Assembly (NCBI RefSeq): GCF_024168825.1
Contig: NZ_JALJWH010000001.1
Location: 2,294,001-2,358,000 of the forward strand
DNA length: 64,000 bases
Direction of reading: 5' to 3'
Origin: Paenarthrobacter sp. A20
GTDB taxonomy: Bacteria > Actinomycetota > Actinomycetes > Actinomycetales > Micrococcaceae
Positions 8,139 to 17,056 of the stretch are shown here, piece after piece. The translations under genes were made by a program, and so were the position numbers. The stretch's first letter is position 1. Each line of letters starts with the position of its first letter. The notes beneath the pieces are model-generated. The model was not told where the DNA came from, ran no database searches, and saw only the letters and a program-made list of their open reading frames with translations.

Positions 8139-8861
8139 CTACTTCTCGCAGCCGACTCCGTCACCGTTGCCGTCGAGTTGATAGATGTCGGTCCCAACGA
8201 CCGTCACAGGACCCCTCACATATGCTGGGCCGTTACCTTTCCCACTCGCGCAATCAACATCGGACGCAATTGGCACGCAGTCACCCGTGTAGTTCGGATC
8301 GCAATTGCTCTGTGCCTGAGGCGCAGCCGGAACAGCTTTGGGAATTAACGCAGCAGCCGCGGCGTCCGCAGCTGCTTTGTCAGCGGCGGCCTTGTCGGCC
8401 GCGGCTTGAGCCGCCGCTGCCTGATCGGCTGCAGCTTTGTCAGCAGCTGCCTTATCCGCGGCTGCTTTGTCCGCAGCCGCCTTTTCAGCTGCAGCCTTCG
8501 CAGCCGCTTCCGCAGCTCGATCATCGGACAGTTTCTTTGCGGTCGCTGAGTCCGACCACGTTAATTTGCCAGCACGGTCAACCACGCATACGTACGTTTC
8601 TCCGGAAGAAGTTTGAGTCGCCTTCTCACTTTTACAGGCCGTCCCAGCGACCTTGCTGGGTGTAGGCGACGGTATCGCAGAAGGTGTTGCCGTTGTGCTG
8701 TTCACCGAGTTGGCGTTTGTCGTCGCCCCCTGACCGCAGGCTGTGGTCATAGCCAGCAGCGACGTGATCGCAACCAGTCCCAAAGTCTTCCTGCGTTGAG
8801 CCCAGGAAGACTTGCCTGGCAAATGCCGGTTTTTGGCCGTGCGATTAGAACCCTTTTTCAC
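8139..8861 (-). CDS. Lipoprotein with Ala/Lys repeat spacer and C-terminal Excalibur domain
   Basis: A 240-residue surface protein. A basic N-terminus and hydrophobic stretch end in the lipobox-like LAMTTACG, so Cys near residue 42 should carry the lipid anchor. A cysteine-containing segment follows, then about eleven AAADK-type pentapeptides forming an alpha-helical spacer, and a C-terminal Excalibur domain ending LDGNGDGVGCEK. Excalibur domains are small calcium-binding modules found in secreted actinobacterial proteins, often with nucleases. Here there is no enzyme domain, so the protein may present the module away from the wall. The GTG start has AGGGGG upstream. Confidence 0.8.
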   Translation of the reverse strand: MKKGSNRTAKNRHLPGKSSWAQRRKTLGLVAITSLLAMTTACGQGATTNANSVNSTTATPSAIPSPTPSKVAGTACKSEKATQTSSGETYVCVVDRAGKLTWSDSATAKKLSDDRAAEAAAKAAAEKAAADKAAADKAAADKAAADQAAAAQAAADKAAADKAAADAAAAALIPKAVPAAPQAQSNCDPNYTGDCVPIASDVDCASGKGNGPAYVRGPVTVVGTDIYQLDGNGDGVGCEK

Positions 8862-8957
8862 TTATTGCCCCCTTGTAGATGCGCCGATGCGATGGCGCGT
8901 CCCGTGACCATAACATTCGGCGGAATGGCAAGGGGAGGGAAAGTTACCTATGACTTA

Positions 8958-8986
8958 GCGTGCCGCTCACATTACAGGCGGCACGC
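8958..8986 (-). terminator. Hairpin after UDP-glucose dehydrogenase
   Basis: Nine-base arms GCGTGCCGC/GCGGCACGC (8958-8966, 8978-8986) pair perfectly 14 bases past the ugd stop codon. It fits a terminator of the glycosyltransferase-ugd operon. Confidence 0.55.
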
Positions 8987-9000
8987 CAAGACCTACGGGC

Positions 9001-10386
9001 TTACGCCCGCGCATGCTTCCGTCGAGCGCTAAGGTTCGCGTCCCCGCGCTCCTCAGCCACAACCGAAGCCCCCGTCCCCAACCCGCGGACCGTCCACCCC
9101 GCGCTCCGCCAGGCCTCAGCGTCCAGGACGTTTCGAGCGTCCAGCACCATCCGGCGTCGTACGAGTGACCCGACAACCGACGGCGACAGGGAAACGTATT
9201 CATCCCACTCAGTCAGCAGCAGCACCAGTTCGGCGCCTTCGAGGGCGCGCTTGGTGGAGGCTTCGAAGCGGATTTGCGGGTAGCGGATCCAGGCGTTGTT
9301 GATGGCTTTGGGGTCGGTGACGGTCACGTGTGCGCCGGCGGCTGCGAGTTGCTGGGCGACGTCCAGGGCGGGGGAGTCGCGGATGTCGTCGGTGTCGGGC
9401 TTGAACGCGGCGCCGAGGATGGTCACCGTGCGGCCGGACAGGAAGCCGCGGCACATCTCGCGGGCCACCTCCACGGCCCGGGAACGCTGGTCAAGGTTCA
9501 CCGAATCAACCAGGGCCATCCACTCGTCCACGGACGGCACCGACAGTTCGCGTGCCTGCGCACGGAACGACCGGATGTCCTTGGGTAGGCAGCCGCCACC
9601 AAACCCGAGCCCGGCGTGCAGGTACCGGTTGCCGATGCGCGGATCCAGGCCCATCGCCTCGCTGAGCTCGCTCACGTCAGCACCCGAAGCGTCGCACAGC
9701 TCAGCCATCGCGTTGATGAAGCTGACCTTGGTGGCAAGGAACGCGTTCGACGCCGACTTGATGAGTTCCGCCGTCGCGAAATTGCAGACCAGCCGAGGGA
9801 TGCCTGCGCAGATCAGCGGCTCGTACACGGCATCCAGCACAGCGGTGACCGGAGCGCCGGCAGCGGCACCCTTGCCGCCGGGGACGCCGTAAACCAGCCG
9901 GTCGGGGACCAGAGAATCTTTGACGGCCGTGCCCTGGCGCAGGAACTCGGGGTTCCAGCCGAGCAGCACGTCAGAACGACGGGCCAGGGTCGCGCGGAGC
10001 GCTTCAACCGTGCCAACCGGCACCGTCGATTTACCCACGACGGCGGCGCCCTTGGCCAGGTGCGGCAGGAGGCTCTTCGTGGCGCCCATCAGGTAGGAGA
10101 GGTCCGCGGTGTCAGAGGTCTTGGACTGCGGGGTGCCCACGCAGAGGAAGTGCACCTGCGCATCGGCGGCGGCGGAGAAATCGGTGGTGAACTCGAGGCG
10201 GCCAGTGGTGCGACCGTCCTTCAGGAGCTCATCCAGGCCGGGTTCGTGGAACGGTGCCATCGCCTTGTTGAGCTGCTCAACCTTGGAGGAATCGACGTCG
10301 ATACCCACCACGGTGTGGCCCATCGAAGCGAGCGTTGCGGCATGGACTGCGCCGAGGTAGCCGCAGCCGATCACGGAGATCTTCAT
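9001..10386 (-). CDS. ugd: UDP-glucose 6-dehydrogenase
   Basis: A 461-residue NAD-dependent enzyme that oxidises UDP-glucose to UDP-glucuronate for cell-surface polysaccharide. The Rossmann motif GCGYLGAVHAATLA lies at residues 8-21, the central block GFGGGCLPKD carries the catalytic Cys, and the C-terminal NAD-domain motif FKPDTDDIRDSPA is present. The start ATG 10386 was chosen because the dehydrogenase fold begins at MKISVIG and AAAGGA precedes it. It overlaps the upstream glycosyltransferase stop by four bases (ATGA), so the two are translationally coupled. Confidence 0.92.
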   Translation of the reverse strand: MKISVIGCGYLGAVHAATLASMGHTVVGIDVDSSKVEQLNKAMAPFHEPGLDELLKDGRTTGRLEFTTDFSAAADAQVHFLCVGTPQSKTSDTADLSYLMGATKSLLPHLAKGAAVVGKSTVPVGTVEALRATLARRSDVLLGWNPEFLRQGTAVKDSLVPDRLVYGVPGGKGAAAGAPVTAVLDAVYEPLICAGIPRLVCNFATAELIKSASNAFLATKVSFINAMAELCDASGADVSELSEAMGLDPRIGNRYLHAGLGFGGGCLPKDIRSFRAQARELSVPSVDEWMALVDSVNLDQRSRAVEVAREMCRGFLSGRTVTILGAAFKPDTDDIRDSPALDVAQQLAAAGAHVTVTDPKAINNAWIRYPQIRFEASTKRALEGAELVLLLTEWDEYVSLSPSVVGSLVRRRMVLDARNVLDAEAWRSAGWTVRGLGTGASVVAEERGDANLSARRKHARA

Positions 10387-11549
10387 GAGGAGGGTCCTTT
10401 GCTTGAGGTAAGTTCGGTGGGGCCGGTTCCTTCGGGAACACCTGAGATGACTTCGTCGTAGTGGCGCACCAGGTCGGCGCTGAGCACAGGCCATGTCCGG
10501 CCTTGGACCGAGGCGCTTGCTGCTGTTGCGAAAGCGCGGCGCTTGGCGTCGTCGCCGATCAGGTCCTGCGCGTAACTGCGCAGTTGGGCGAGGTTTCCCG
10601 GCTCGTACAGCCAGCCAGTCCGCGAGTTTTCGACGAGGTCCAAGGGCCCGCCGCGGCCGGTCGCCACCACGGGAACGCCCGAGGCCATGGCTTCCTGGAT
10701 GGTCTGGCAGAAGGTCTCGAACTCGCCGGGATGGACAAAAAGGTCAAAGGACGCCACGGCCTCCGCCAGCGCATCTCCGCCGAGGAAGCCTGTAAATACA
10801 GCGTCAGGCAGCTGCGCTTCAAGGGCCGCGCGTTGCGGGCCATCACCCACAATCACCAGCTTGGTGTTCGGCAGATCAGCCAGCACGGCGAGGTCCTCAA
10901 CCTGCTTTTCGACGGCGAGCCGGCCGACGTAGCCGATGATGCGGTGACCGTCGGGCGCTACTGAGCTGCGCCACGCCGTCGAACGTTTGGCGGGGTTGAA
11001 ACGCGCGGTATCCACACCGCGACGCCACATGTCCACGCGCAGGATGCCGCGTCCGCGCAACTGGTTCAGGGCGAACGTGGATGGCACAAGGGTTCGGGTG
11101 GCCAGGAGGTGGATGTTGTCCACGCGGTTCCAGGCCCAGTTCTCCAGGAACGGCACGCCATAGCGGGCGGCGTAGCTGGGAACCTCGGTTTGGTAGATCG
11201 CCACAGTCGGGATGCCGAGCTGATGGGCGGCCTGCACGGCGCGCCAGCCGAGGACGAAGGGGGAGGCGAGGTGAACGACGTCGGGGGAGAAATCGGCAAG
11301 GATTCGCTTGACCCGATTCACACCACCCAACGCAACCCGCACATTCGTGTAACCGGCCAGCGGCACCGAAGGAAGCCGGTGCACATACGCACCCTTCTCG
11401 ACGCTCGAAACATCAGTGTCCGACGTCGACGGCGCGATCACCATCACCTCATCCCCGCGCTCCTGCAGATGCTCCAGCACTCGCAGTATCGAGTGGGTTA
11501 CCCCATTCATCAATGGCAGGAATGATTCGGCGACGATTGCGATCCTCAC
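10383..11549 (-). CDS. GT4-family glycosyltransferase (mannosyltransferase MgtA/PimB-like)
   Basis: A 388-residue GT-B enzyme. The N-terminal acceptor domain begins RIAIVAESFLPLMNGVTHSI, which is characteristic of actinobacterial alpha-mannosyltransferases acting on lipids. The C-terminal GT4 domain has IIGYVGRLAVEKQ, VIVGDGPQR and the E-x7-E motif in EFETFCQTIQEAMASG. Known relatives transfer mannose from GDP-mannose to phosphatidylinositol mannosides or to glucuronosyl diacylglycerol. The coupling to UDP-glucose dehydrogenase favours the glucuronosyl-diacylglycerol acceptor (inference). The GTG start has AAGG six bases upstream and is divergent from the secreted propeller gene. Confidence 0.85.
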   Translation of the reverse strand: MRIAIVAESFLPLMNGVTHSILRVLEHLQERGDEVMVIAPSTSDTDVSSVEKGAYVHRLPSVPLAGYTNVRVALGGVNRVKRILADFSPDVVHLASPFVLGWRAVQAAHQLGIPTVAIYQTEVPSYAARYGVPFLENWAWNRVDNIHLLATRTLVPSTFALNQLRGRGILRVDMWRRGVDTARFNPAKRSTAWRSSVAPDGHRIIGYVGRLAVEKQVEDLAVLADLPNTKLVIVGDGPQRAALEAQLPDAVFTGFLGGDALAEAVASFDLFVHPGEFETFCQTIQEAMASGVPVVATGRGGPLDLVENSRTGWLYEPGNLAQLRSYAQDLIGDDAKRRAFATAASASVQGRTWPVLSADLVRHYDEVISGVPEGTGPTELTSSKGPSS

Positions 11550-11707
11550 GCCTTCAACGGTGGCTGGGGCGGTTGGCTGCGCGGGTTCACTATGGTGGCC
11601 TGTGGAGGAAGAGTTGGTTAACAGGTGGTTCTCTGTTTTGTCTGAGGGCGCGCGTAGACTTCCGGTATCCGACGCGCTGGGGCGTCATGACTTCTGGGGG
11701 TCTTGCC

Positions 11708-13588
11708 ATGTTTGCTGCTGGGGATGGTTCGCGCGCGCTTGGGGGAGTAAACGTACGACGACGGCGCCGGGCAGCGGCGGGTACAGTCGCCGTCGGGTTG
11801 GGGCTGGCGTTGTTGCTGGGAACCTTTGCTTCGCCCGCCATGGCTGACGTCGTGACGAATACTGTTTCAGTGGGAGATAACCCCACCGGCATTGCGGTCA
11901 ATCCCGTCACCAACAAGGCGTACGTGGCCTCGTTCGAGGGTGTTTCGGTCATCAACGGAACGTCCGACGGGGGCCTCCTGTACTCCGGAGACATGCCCGT
12001 TGACGTTGCCGTGAACCCGGCGACCAACAAGATTTACGTCAGCGAGATTGGCGGCTCCGTTGCTGTTGTTAATGGGGTCTCTGGTGCTGTGACGTGGATT
12101 CCCGTGGGGTCATCGCCCGGCGTCATCGCAGTGAACTCCGCTACCAACAAGATTTACGTCGGCGTGAGCACTGGGATGACCATCATCAATGGGGCAACGA
12201 ACACCACCACGTCCATGGCGCTCGCCGGGGGCGCCCAGGACATTGTGGTGAACCAGGCCACCGGCAAGGTGTACGTAAAGTCCTCCGGGACCATCCGGGT
12301 AGTGGACGCAGGCGGCATCGTTACCTCCAGCATCATCATCGGAGCCGGTGGCATTCTTGACGTCGCAGTGAATGAGACAACCAACAAGATCTACTTCACA
12401 ACGCTCGGCAGGTACGGTGCGGGCGTGAGCGTGATTGACGGAATCACCGATACCGTCACCGGGAGCATTCCATCGGCGAACAACGTGGGCAAACTTGCCG
12501 TGAACCCTGCCACCAACACGATCTACGTGGCCGGGGACAGCCCCTCCATCGATGGTTTCATTCAGGTTATTGACGGTGCTTCCCAGACTCAGGTCGCCGA
12601 GCTAGGGACGGCCACAAGGATCATGGACGTCGTGGTAAACCCGGCGTCGAACAAAATCTACGCACCGCTGTCCGGCAGGGGAGTCGCCATAGTTGATGGC
12701 GCCGACAACACCTTCTCAGCCGTCTTTACGGGGCAAGATCCGGTTGACGCTGCGGTCAACCCCTCCACTGGAACCGTCTACGTGGCCAACACCGGCAGTG
12801 ACTCCGTATCAGTGATTGACGGCACCGTTCCCGCGCCGGTCAAGAACGACTTCAACGGCGACGGATCGGCCGATGTTCTGGCTCGCGACGGCTCCGGAGT
12901 CCTGTGGATGTACCCCGGCAACGGCTCCGGTGGTTGGTTGTCCCGGGCCCAGGTTGGCCCGGGTTGGAACGTCATGACGGCCCTGGTATCGCCGGGCGAC
13001 TTCAACGGTGACGGCACATCCGACGTGCTGGCCCGCGATGGCGCGGGGCTGCTGTGGCTTTACCCGGGGAATGGCGCGGGCGGGTTCCTTTCGCGCGTGC
13101 TCGTCGGCACGGGGTGGGAGGGCATGAGCGCTATCGAAGCAATCGACTTCCACGGCGATGGACGCGCGGACGTTGTGGCCCGCGACCGCGGCGGTGCTCT
13201 CTGGGTTTACCGAGGCGACGGTACGGGTGGATGGTTGCCGCGGATGTGGGCCGGGTCCGGGTGGACCGGAATGTCCGAGATCACCGGAGCGGGTGACTTC
13301 AACGGCGACGGCCTCACCGACCTGGTGGCCCGCGACGGGACCGGCGCGCTGTGGCTGTACCCGCCCAACGGATACGGCAGTTGGCTGGCGCGGCAGACCG
13401 TTGGCCAAGGGTGGAATGTGATGGACTCCCTGGTTGGGCCCGGTGACTTCGACGGCGACGGACGGGCTGACATCCTGGCCCGCAACGCTGCCGGCGAGCT
13501 GTGGCTGTACTCCGGTGCCGGGGGAACTGCTTGGCCCTCGGCTCAGCGCGTGGGTACTGGGTGGGGCGGGATGACGGCGATTCTCTGA
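11708..13588 (+). CDS. Secreted beta-propeller protein with YVTN and FG-GAP/VCBS repeats
   Basis: A 626-residue exported protein. The start at 11708 is supported by CTGGGGG seven bases upstream and puts a five-Arg signal peptide at the N-terminus, with a cleavage site at SPAMA/D. Residues ~45-375 form about eight YVTN-type blades with the recurrent core AVNPATNKIYV. After a short linker come five FG-GAP/VCBS units with DFNGDG-type calcium loops and the repeated GWNVMT/LWLYPGNG core. Both domains are propeller scaffolds used in adhesion or polysaccharide binding. No sortase signal or membrane anchor is visible, so it is likely released. Confidence 0.8.
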   Translation: MFAAGDGSRALGGVNVRRRRRAAAGTVAVGLGLALLLGTFASPAMADVVTNTVSVGDNPTGIAVNPVTNKAYVASFEGVSVINGTSDGGLLYSGDMPVDVAVNPATNKIYVSEIGGSVAVVNGVSGAVTWIPVGSSPGVIAVNSATNKIYVGVSTGMTIINGATNTTTSMALAGGAQDIVVNQATGKVYVKSSGTIRVVDAGGIVTSSIIIGAGGILDVAVNETTNKIYFTTLGRYGAGVSVIDGITDTVTGSIPSANNVGKLAVNPATNTIYVAGDSPSIDGFIQVIDGASQTQVAELGTATRIMDVVVNPASNKIYAPLSGRGVAIVDGADNTFSAVFTGQDPVDAAVNPSTGTVYVANTGSDSVSVIDGTVPAPVKNDFNGDGSADVLARDGSGVLWMYPGNGSGGWLSRAQVGPGWNVMTALVSPGDFNGDGTSDVLARDGAGLLWLYPGNGAGGFLSRVLVGTGWEGMSAIEAIDFHGDGRADVVARDRGGALWVYRGDGTGGWLPRMWAGSGWTGMSEITGAGDFNGDGLTDLVARDGTGALWLYPPNGYGSWLARQTVGQGWNVMDSLVGPGDFDGDGRADILARNAAGELWLYSGAGGTAWPSAQRVGTGWGGMTAIL

Positions 13589-13608
13589 GATTGTTACGCG
13601 TGTACTTG

Positions 13609-13636
13609 GTGCGCCGCCTATAAAAAGGCGGCGCAC
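13609..13636 (+). terminator. Terminator of the propeller gene
   Basis: Eleven-base arms GTGCGCCGCCT/AGGCGGCGCAC (13609-13619, 13626-13636) pair perfectly around an AT-rich hexaloop, 20 bases after the stop codon, with a T-containing downstream stretch. Confidence 0.75.
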
Positions 13637-13724
13637 TGTTACCTTTTGACCGAGCGAGGCCTTCGGATGTTTGGCACTCAGGCCCTTTCGAGACTTTTTG
13701 GCCTCGCTTCAAAAAGGGGACATT

Positions 13725-14357
13725 TTGAAGAAACTATTTGCACTATTAGTGCTCACTGGCATTGCTTTAACGGGCTGCAGCAAAGCAACCTCTGCGCAGT
13801 CTGGGGCGAGCACCACAGCTGTTGCTGAGCAGACGATCACGGTGCCCGACGTTGGCGGACTCACCCTCGACAAAGCCACTGATCAGCTCAAAGACCTCGG
13901 ACTCAAGGTAGATGCTGAGGACATAAATGACGGCAAGACAATCCTGTCCAAGAAGAACTGGCAGGTTGTCAGTCAGGATCCGCTGCCGGCCGTTCAGGTT
14001 GCGAAAGACTCCAAGGTAAAGCTTGGGGTGCGCCACCTTACGGACGAAACAGCGACACCTACTCCCACACCGACGCCAACTCCGATTCAGGAACCGATCA
14101 AGCTGGTCGCTCCGCCCGTTGTTGCAACGCCGGCTGTCGTCGTGCCGCCTCCGGCAGTAGTCGAGGCTCCGCCGGTGGTTCCAGTTGTGCCCGCTCAGCC
14201 TCCCGTTGTCCAAGCACCGCCGGCAGCGCCAGCGACCACCTATTACAAGAACTGCACGGCAGTTCGTGCGGCCGGTGCTGCTCCTATTCGTGTCGGCCAA
14301 CCCGGCTACGGGTCACACCTCGACAAAGACGGCGACGGCGTGGGCTGCGAAAAGTAG
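13725..14357 (+). CDS. Lipoprotein with PASTA domain and C-terminal Excalibur domain
   Basis: A 210-residue surface lipoprotein. TTG 13725 is taken as start because AAGGGGA lies four bases before it and the protein then begins with a short basic lipoprotein signal (LKKLFALLVLTGIALTGC, Cys18). A single PASTA domain follows (ITVPDVGGLTLDKATDQLKD, about residues 34-100), then a TP repeat and Pro/Val-rich linker, then an Excalibur domain ending DKDGDGVGCEK. PASTA modules bind muropeptides or beta-lactams in kinases and penicillin-binding proteins; Excalibur binds calcium. The combination suggests a wall-associated sensor or scaffold. It is the second Excalibur lipoprotein in 6 kb. Confidence 0.8.
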   Translation: MKKLFALLVLTGIALTGCSKATSAQSGASTTAVAEQTITVPDVGGLTLDKATDQLKDLGLKVDAEDINDGKTILSKKNWQVVSQDPLPAVQVAKDSKVKLGVRHLTDETATPTPTPTPTPIQEPIKLVAPPVVATPAVVVPPPAVVEAPPVVPVVPAQPPVVQAPPAAPATTYYKNCTAVRAAGAAPIRVGQPGYGSHLDKDGDGVGCEK

Positions 14358-14378
14358 GAAGTACCTCGACTTAATCAT

Positions 14379-14410
14379 GAAAGTGGCCTCCCTTTGGGGC
14401 GGCCACTTTC
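14379..14410 (+). terminator. Terminator of the PASTA/Excalibur lipoprotein
   Basis: Ten-base perfect arms GAAAGTGGCC/GGCCACTTTC (14379-14388, 14401-14410) around a 12-base loop follow the stop codon by 21 bases. Confidence 0.7.
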
Positions 14411-14424
14411 GTTAGGCTCAGCAC

Positions 14425-15117
14425 ATGACTGAGGAACTCTATGTGGGCGGCGCTCAGATTGACTTTGAGGAAGCACGGAATTTCGCCAGGCGTTATTTCG
14501 GTTCCGAAGGGAGAACGTGGTCCTATCCGGCCTATGATTCCTACCCCGGTCACCCGGGCCCGGCGGTTGGGCATGCTGACCTGTTAGCCGTCGCCCTTCT
14601 GAACGCTCATCAGAAGCCAGTGGAAACCTACTATGGGCTGGAGTCGATGCTGCCCATTATCAACGGGCGTCTGGCCGATCCACATCTAACTGGGTCCCTT
14701 GCCGAAGCTGGCGAGCAGACTATTGAGGCACTGGCGCGACTGTTCGGGACATTGGACGAGCACAAACCCTCCCAAGTAGGACTTACCAAGCTGTCTAAAG
14801 TGCTCCACCGCAAGCGGCCGGAACTCATACCCCTCTATGACAAGAACATCTACTCCTGCTACGTCGGTGAGGGCAGGCCGCTACCTGAGGACGACAATCG
14901 GAGTTGGTTCAACTTGGCCAAGCTTTTGATGCGTGCGATGAAGTTCGATCTTGAATCACAGATCGACTCGTGGAGAGCTATCGCCGCTTTAGCTACTGGG
15001 CCCGCCGTCACGCCGCTCCGAGCGATGGACATCATTGGGTGGCGATTAGGCGCGCAAATCCGGGACAGTAGCTACCTCGGTGAGTTCCGTCATAGGCGTG
15101 CTTCCACGGCCGCGTAG
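14425..15117 (+). CDS. Conserved hypothetical protein (possibly DUF6308)
   Basis: A 230-residue soluble protein with no signal peptide or membrane segment. Recognisable blocks are KVLHRKRPELIPLYDK and a C-terminal MDIIGWRLGAQIRD, which resemble a helical actinobacterial family I recall as DUF6308; I am not certain of the number. The helical content and the 'lives or dies with a ligand' style motif LIPLYD are seen in some nucleic-acid-associated proteins, but no catalytic motif is visible. It converges with an HNH nuclease gene 11 bp away. Confidence 0.55.
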   Translation: MTEELYVGGAQIDFEEARNFARRYFGSEGRTWSYPAYDSYPGHPGPAVGHADLLAVALLNAHQKPVETYYGLESMLPIINGRLADPHLTGSLAEAGEQTIEALARLFGTLDEHKPSQVGLTKLSKVLHRKRPELIPLYDKNIYSCYVGEGRPLPEDDNRSWFNLAKLLMRAMKFDLESQIDSWRAIAALATGPAVTPLRAMDIIGWRLGAQIRDSSYLGEFRHRRASTAA

Positions 15118-15128
15118 TGATTGTGCCT

Positions 15129-15680
15129 CTAGCGACGGGTCGTCAGGCCAGCGGATTTTCGCCTATTGCATGGGCCACACAGGACTTGCAGATTCTCAAC
15201 ATTGCTGCTGCCTCCCATGGACACTGGGATGATGTGATCGAATTGAAGCTCGCCGGTCGATCCGCAACTCCGGCACCTGCCTTCATCACGGGCCCAGACG
15301 TACTGTTTCGCATCGTCCGGGATGGCGCGACGAACGGCTGCGGCTTGAGGCGTCGAACCCATAGCGACCGTTGCTTGGGCTCTGTCGATTTGCTGCTGCC
15401 TGCGTTGGTTCTTCATTACTAACAGTGCCCGAATTTCTGCTGAACGGAGCCCTTCGTTCTCCCAGTAGAATCCGTTTTCGAATTGCCAGTAGCGTCGCTC
15501 ACCGATTGTGGTGAGAGCAATGGGGTACTCACTTTGGCGTTTAAGGGTTTCCGCAAATTCAGGCTTCGTAAACTTGCCCAATCGGTAAGAATTCCGGCCG
15601 ATCGTTAGAACGACGGGGCCTTTACCTGTCCAAAAGCTCGGTTGATGAAAAAGGCTGACGTTATCGGCCTTTCGAAGCAT
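15129..15680 (-). CDS. HNH endonuclease family protein
   Basis: A 183-residue protein. The C-terminal ~55 residues form a Cys-rich HNH domain: CRSCG, then LQFDHIIPVSMGG with the catalytic DH, then NVENLQVLCGPCNRRK carrying the Asn and the second Cys pair. The N-terminal 125 residues are unassigned; they contain Trp/Tyr-rich and basic stretches that might bind DNA or a partner. A plain HNH protein of this size can be an orphan restriction-type nuclease or part of a phage remnant; no methylase or phage genes are adjacent. Confidence 0.8.
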   Translation of the reverse strand: MLRKADNVSLFHQPSFWTGKGPVVLTIGRNSYRLGKFTKPEFAETLKRQSEYPIALTTIGERRYWQFENGFYWENEGLRSAEIRALLVMKNQRRQQQIDRAQATVAMGSTPQAAAVRRAIPDDAKQYVWARDEGRCRSCGSTGELQFDHIIPVSMGGSSNVENLQVLCGPCNRRKSAGLTTRR

Positions 15681-15788
15681 GTCCTACCCCCACTTAGTTC
15701 TGGCAGCCACTTCGATTCGAGGCGCTGGTGTGATTCCATACTCTAATTGACGGCAAGGACAATGAACTCGGGTTGATTGAGCGGCACG

Positions 15789-16262
15789 CTATGTGACGAA
15801 TCTGGAGTGCGGGTTGGAAACAATAGGCACCCCACCCCGCGCCCGCTTCAGATCCTTCCGCAGTCCTCGGTTATCAGCCCGGAGCTCCCTATTGTCGTCA
15901 GCCAGCCCCTGGTTGTCCTCGGCCAACCCGCGATTCTCCGCCTCCAGTTCAAGCACCAGCTTCACGCCGGCCAGGTTCAGCCCTTCATCCAGGAGCACCC
16001 CGATCCGTCGCAGCGTCGCCAGGTTCCGTTCGCTGTAACGGCGAGTTCCGCCGTCGGTCCTCTCCGGAGTGAGCAGGCCTTTGCGCTCGTACAACCGAAG
16101 GTTCTGCTGGCCAGTGCCCACGAGTTCAGCTGCTACGGAGATCGCGTAGACACCCAGCGCGTCGCGCCCGCCCCCGTCCCGTTTGCCAGTCGAAGCAGGG
16201 CCGCCGCCCGGCGCGGACGCGCCCAATCCGCCGTCGTGCTCCTCCGCAGCAGAACCCGCCAT
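15789..16262 (-). CDS. MerR-family heat-shock regulator (HspR-like)
   Basis: A 157-residue regulator. A Gly-rich N-terminal tail precedes a MerR winged helix ([20 protein letters not shown] then [21 protein letters not shown]), and a C-terminal coiled coil of repeated LAEDN/LRADN units probably forms the dimer interface. The [11 protein letters not shown]...LYERKGLL pattern and the divergent hsp20 gene identify it as HspR-like. ATG 16262 has GGGAGG five bases upstream. HspR proteins repress chaperone genes at HAIR inverted repeats; no perfect HAIR consensus is present in the 130-bp gap, although a CACC...GGTG dyad lies beside a TATAAAAAATCTATA stretch. Confidence 0.8.
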   Translation of the reverse strand: MAGSAAEEHDGGLGASAPGGGPASTGKRDGGGRDALGVYAISVAAELVGTGQQNLRLYERKGLLTPERTDGGTRRYSERNLATLRRIGVLLDEGLNLAGVKLVLELEAENRGLAEDNQGLADDNRELRADNRGLRKDLKRARGGVPIVSNPHSRFVT

Positions 16263-16392
16263 CAAGACCTCCCAAAATCCACTTGCACCACACTCTCGCC
16301 GGTGTTATAAAAAATCTATACCAGCCACCACAGATCAGGAAGGGCTGGCACAACAACAGAATCAGCATCAAGACCAGAGGAGTGAGAACACA

Positions 16393-16815
16393 ATGCTGAT
16401 GCGCACTGACCCGTTCCGCGATTTCGACAGGCTCGCCCAACAGGTTTTTGGCACAACAGCACGCCCTGCCGGCATGCCCATGGATGCCTGGCAGGAGGGC
16501 GAGGAGTTTGTCGTTGCCTTTGATTTGCCCGGTGTGAGCCCTGACTCCGTCGACCTCGACGTCGAGCGCAACGTCCTCACCGTCAAGGCAGAACGGAAGT
16601 CGCCAGCTGGCGAGAACTCAGAAATGATCGCCGCCGAACGCCCGCAAGGCGTCTTCAGTCGGCAACTGATCCTGGGCGACACCTTGGACACCGAAGGCGT
16701 CAAGGCCAGCTACGACGCGGGCGTGCTGACACTCCGTATCCCCGTCGCAGAGAAGGCCAAACCACGGCGCATCGAGATCACGTCCAACGGACAACGGCAA
16801 GAGATCAACGCCTGA
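16393..16815 (+). CDS. Hsp20/alpha-crystallin small heat-shock protein
   Basis: A 140-residue ATP-independent holdase. The N-terminal arm [20 protein letters not shown] is typical of actinobacterial Hsp18-class proteins. The alpha-crystallin domain follows with [28 protein letters not shown], and a late [20 protein letters not shown] containing the conserved L-x-I/V segment. GAGGAG lies about ten bases before the ATG. It is divergent from the MerR/HspR-like gene, its probable repressor, and heads a short stress group with the downstream J-domain gene. Confidence 0.9.
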   Translation: MLMRTDPFRDFDRLAQQVFGTTARPAGMPMDAWQEGEEFVVAFDLPGVSPDSVDLDVERNVLTVKAERKSPAGENSEMIAAERPQGVFSRQLILGDTLDTEGVKASYDAGVLTLRIPVAEKAKPRRIEITSNGQRQEINA

Positions 16816-16995
16816 CCCGTCCGCCCTGTCGGGAGGTTCACCCCGGGGGTGGCCCACCGGGGGTGGCCAACCGGCAGGGCGCCGACCGGGAACAACGGAG
16901 GCGGCCGCATCGGAATAGTTGGGCGCAGGCTTCGCGCCACGTCACCGCGTTTTTTAGCGCACATGAAAGCGGCCCCCGCCCGTCATCTCCCGATT

Positions 16996-17025
16996 GATGG
17001 CCCCCGGTGCACGCCGGGGGCCATC
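16996..17025 (+). terminator. Strong hairpin between hsp20 and the J-domain gene
   Basis: Twelve-base perfect arms GATGGCCCCCGG/CCGGGGGCCATC (16996-17007, 17014-17025) sit 32 bp before the J-domain start codon. It can terminate hsp20 transcripts or regulate read-through. Upstream in the same 240-bp gap are two copies of CCGGGGGTGGCC. Confidence 0.6.
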
Positions 17026-17056
17026 CCAAGTCCGCTGCAGGAAACCGGAACCAACC

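Noticed and set aside
7787..8665. 292-codon plus-strand frame
   Set aside because: Gln/Arg/Pro-rich text opposite the phosphatase and the repeat spacer of the Excalibur gene; antisense of AAADK codons.
16263..16392. HAIR operator of HspR
   Set aside because: No CTTGAGT-N7-ACTCAAG consensus is present; only a partial CTTG and a CACC/GGTG dyad.
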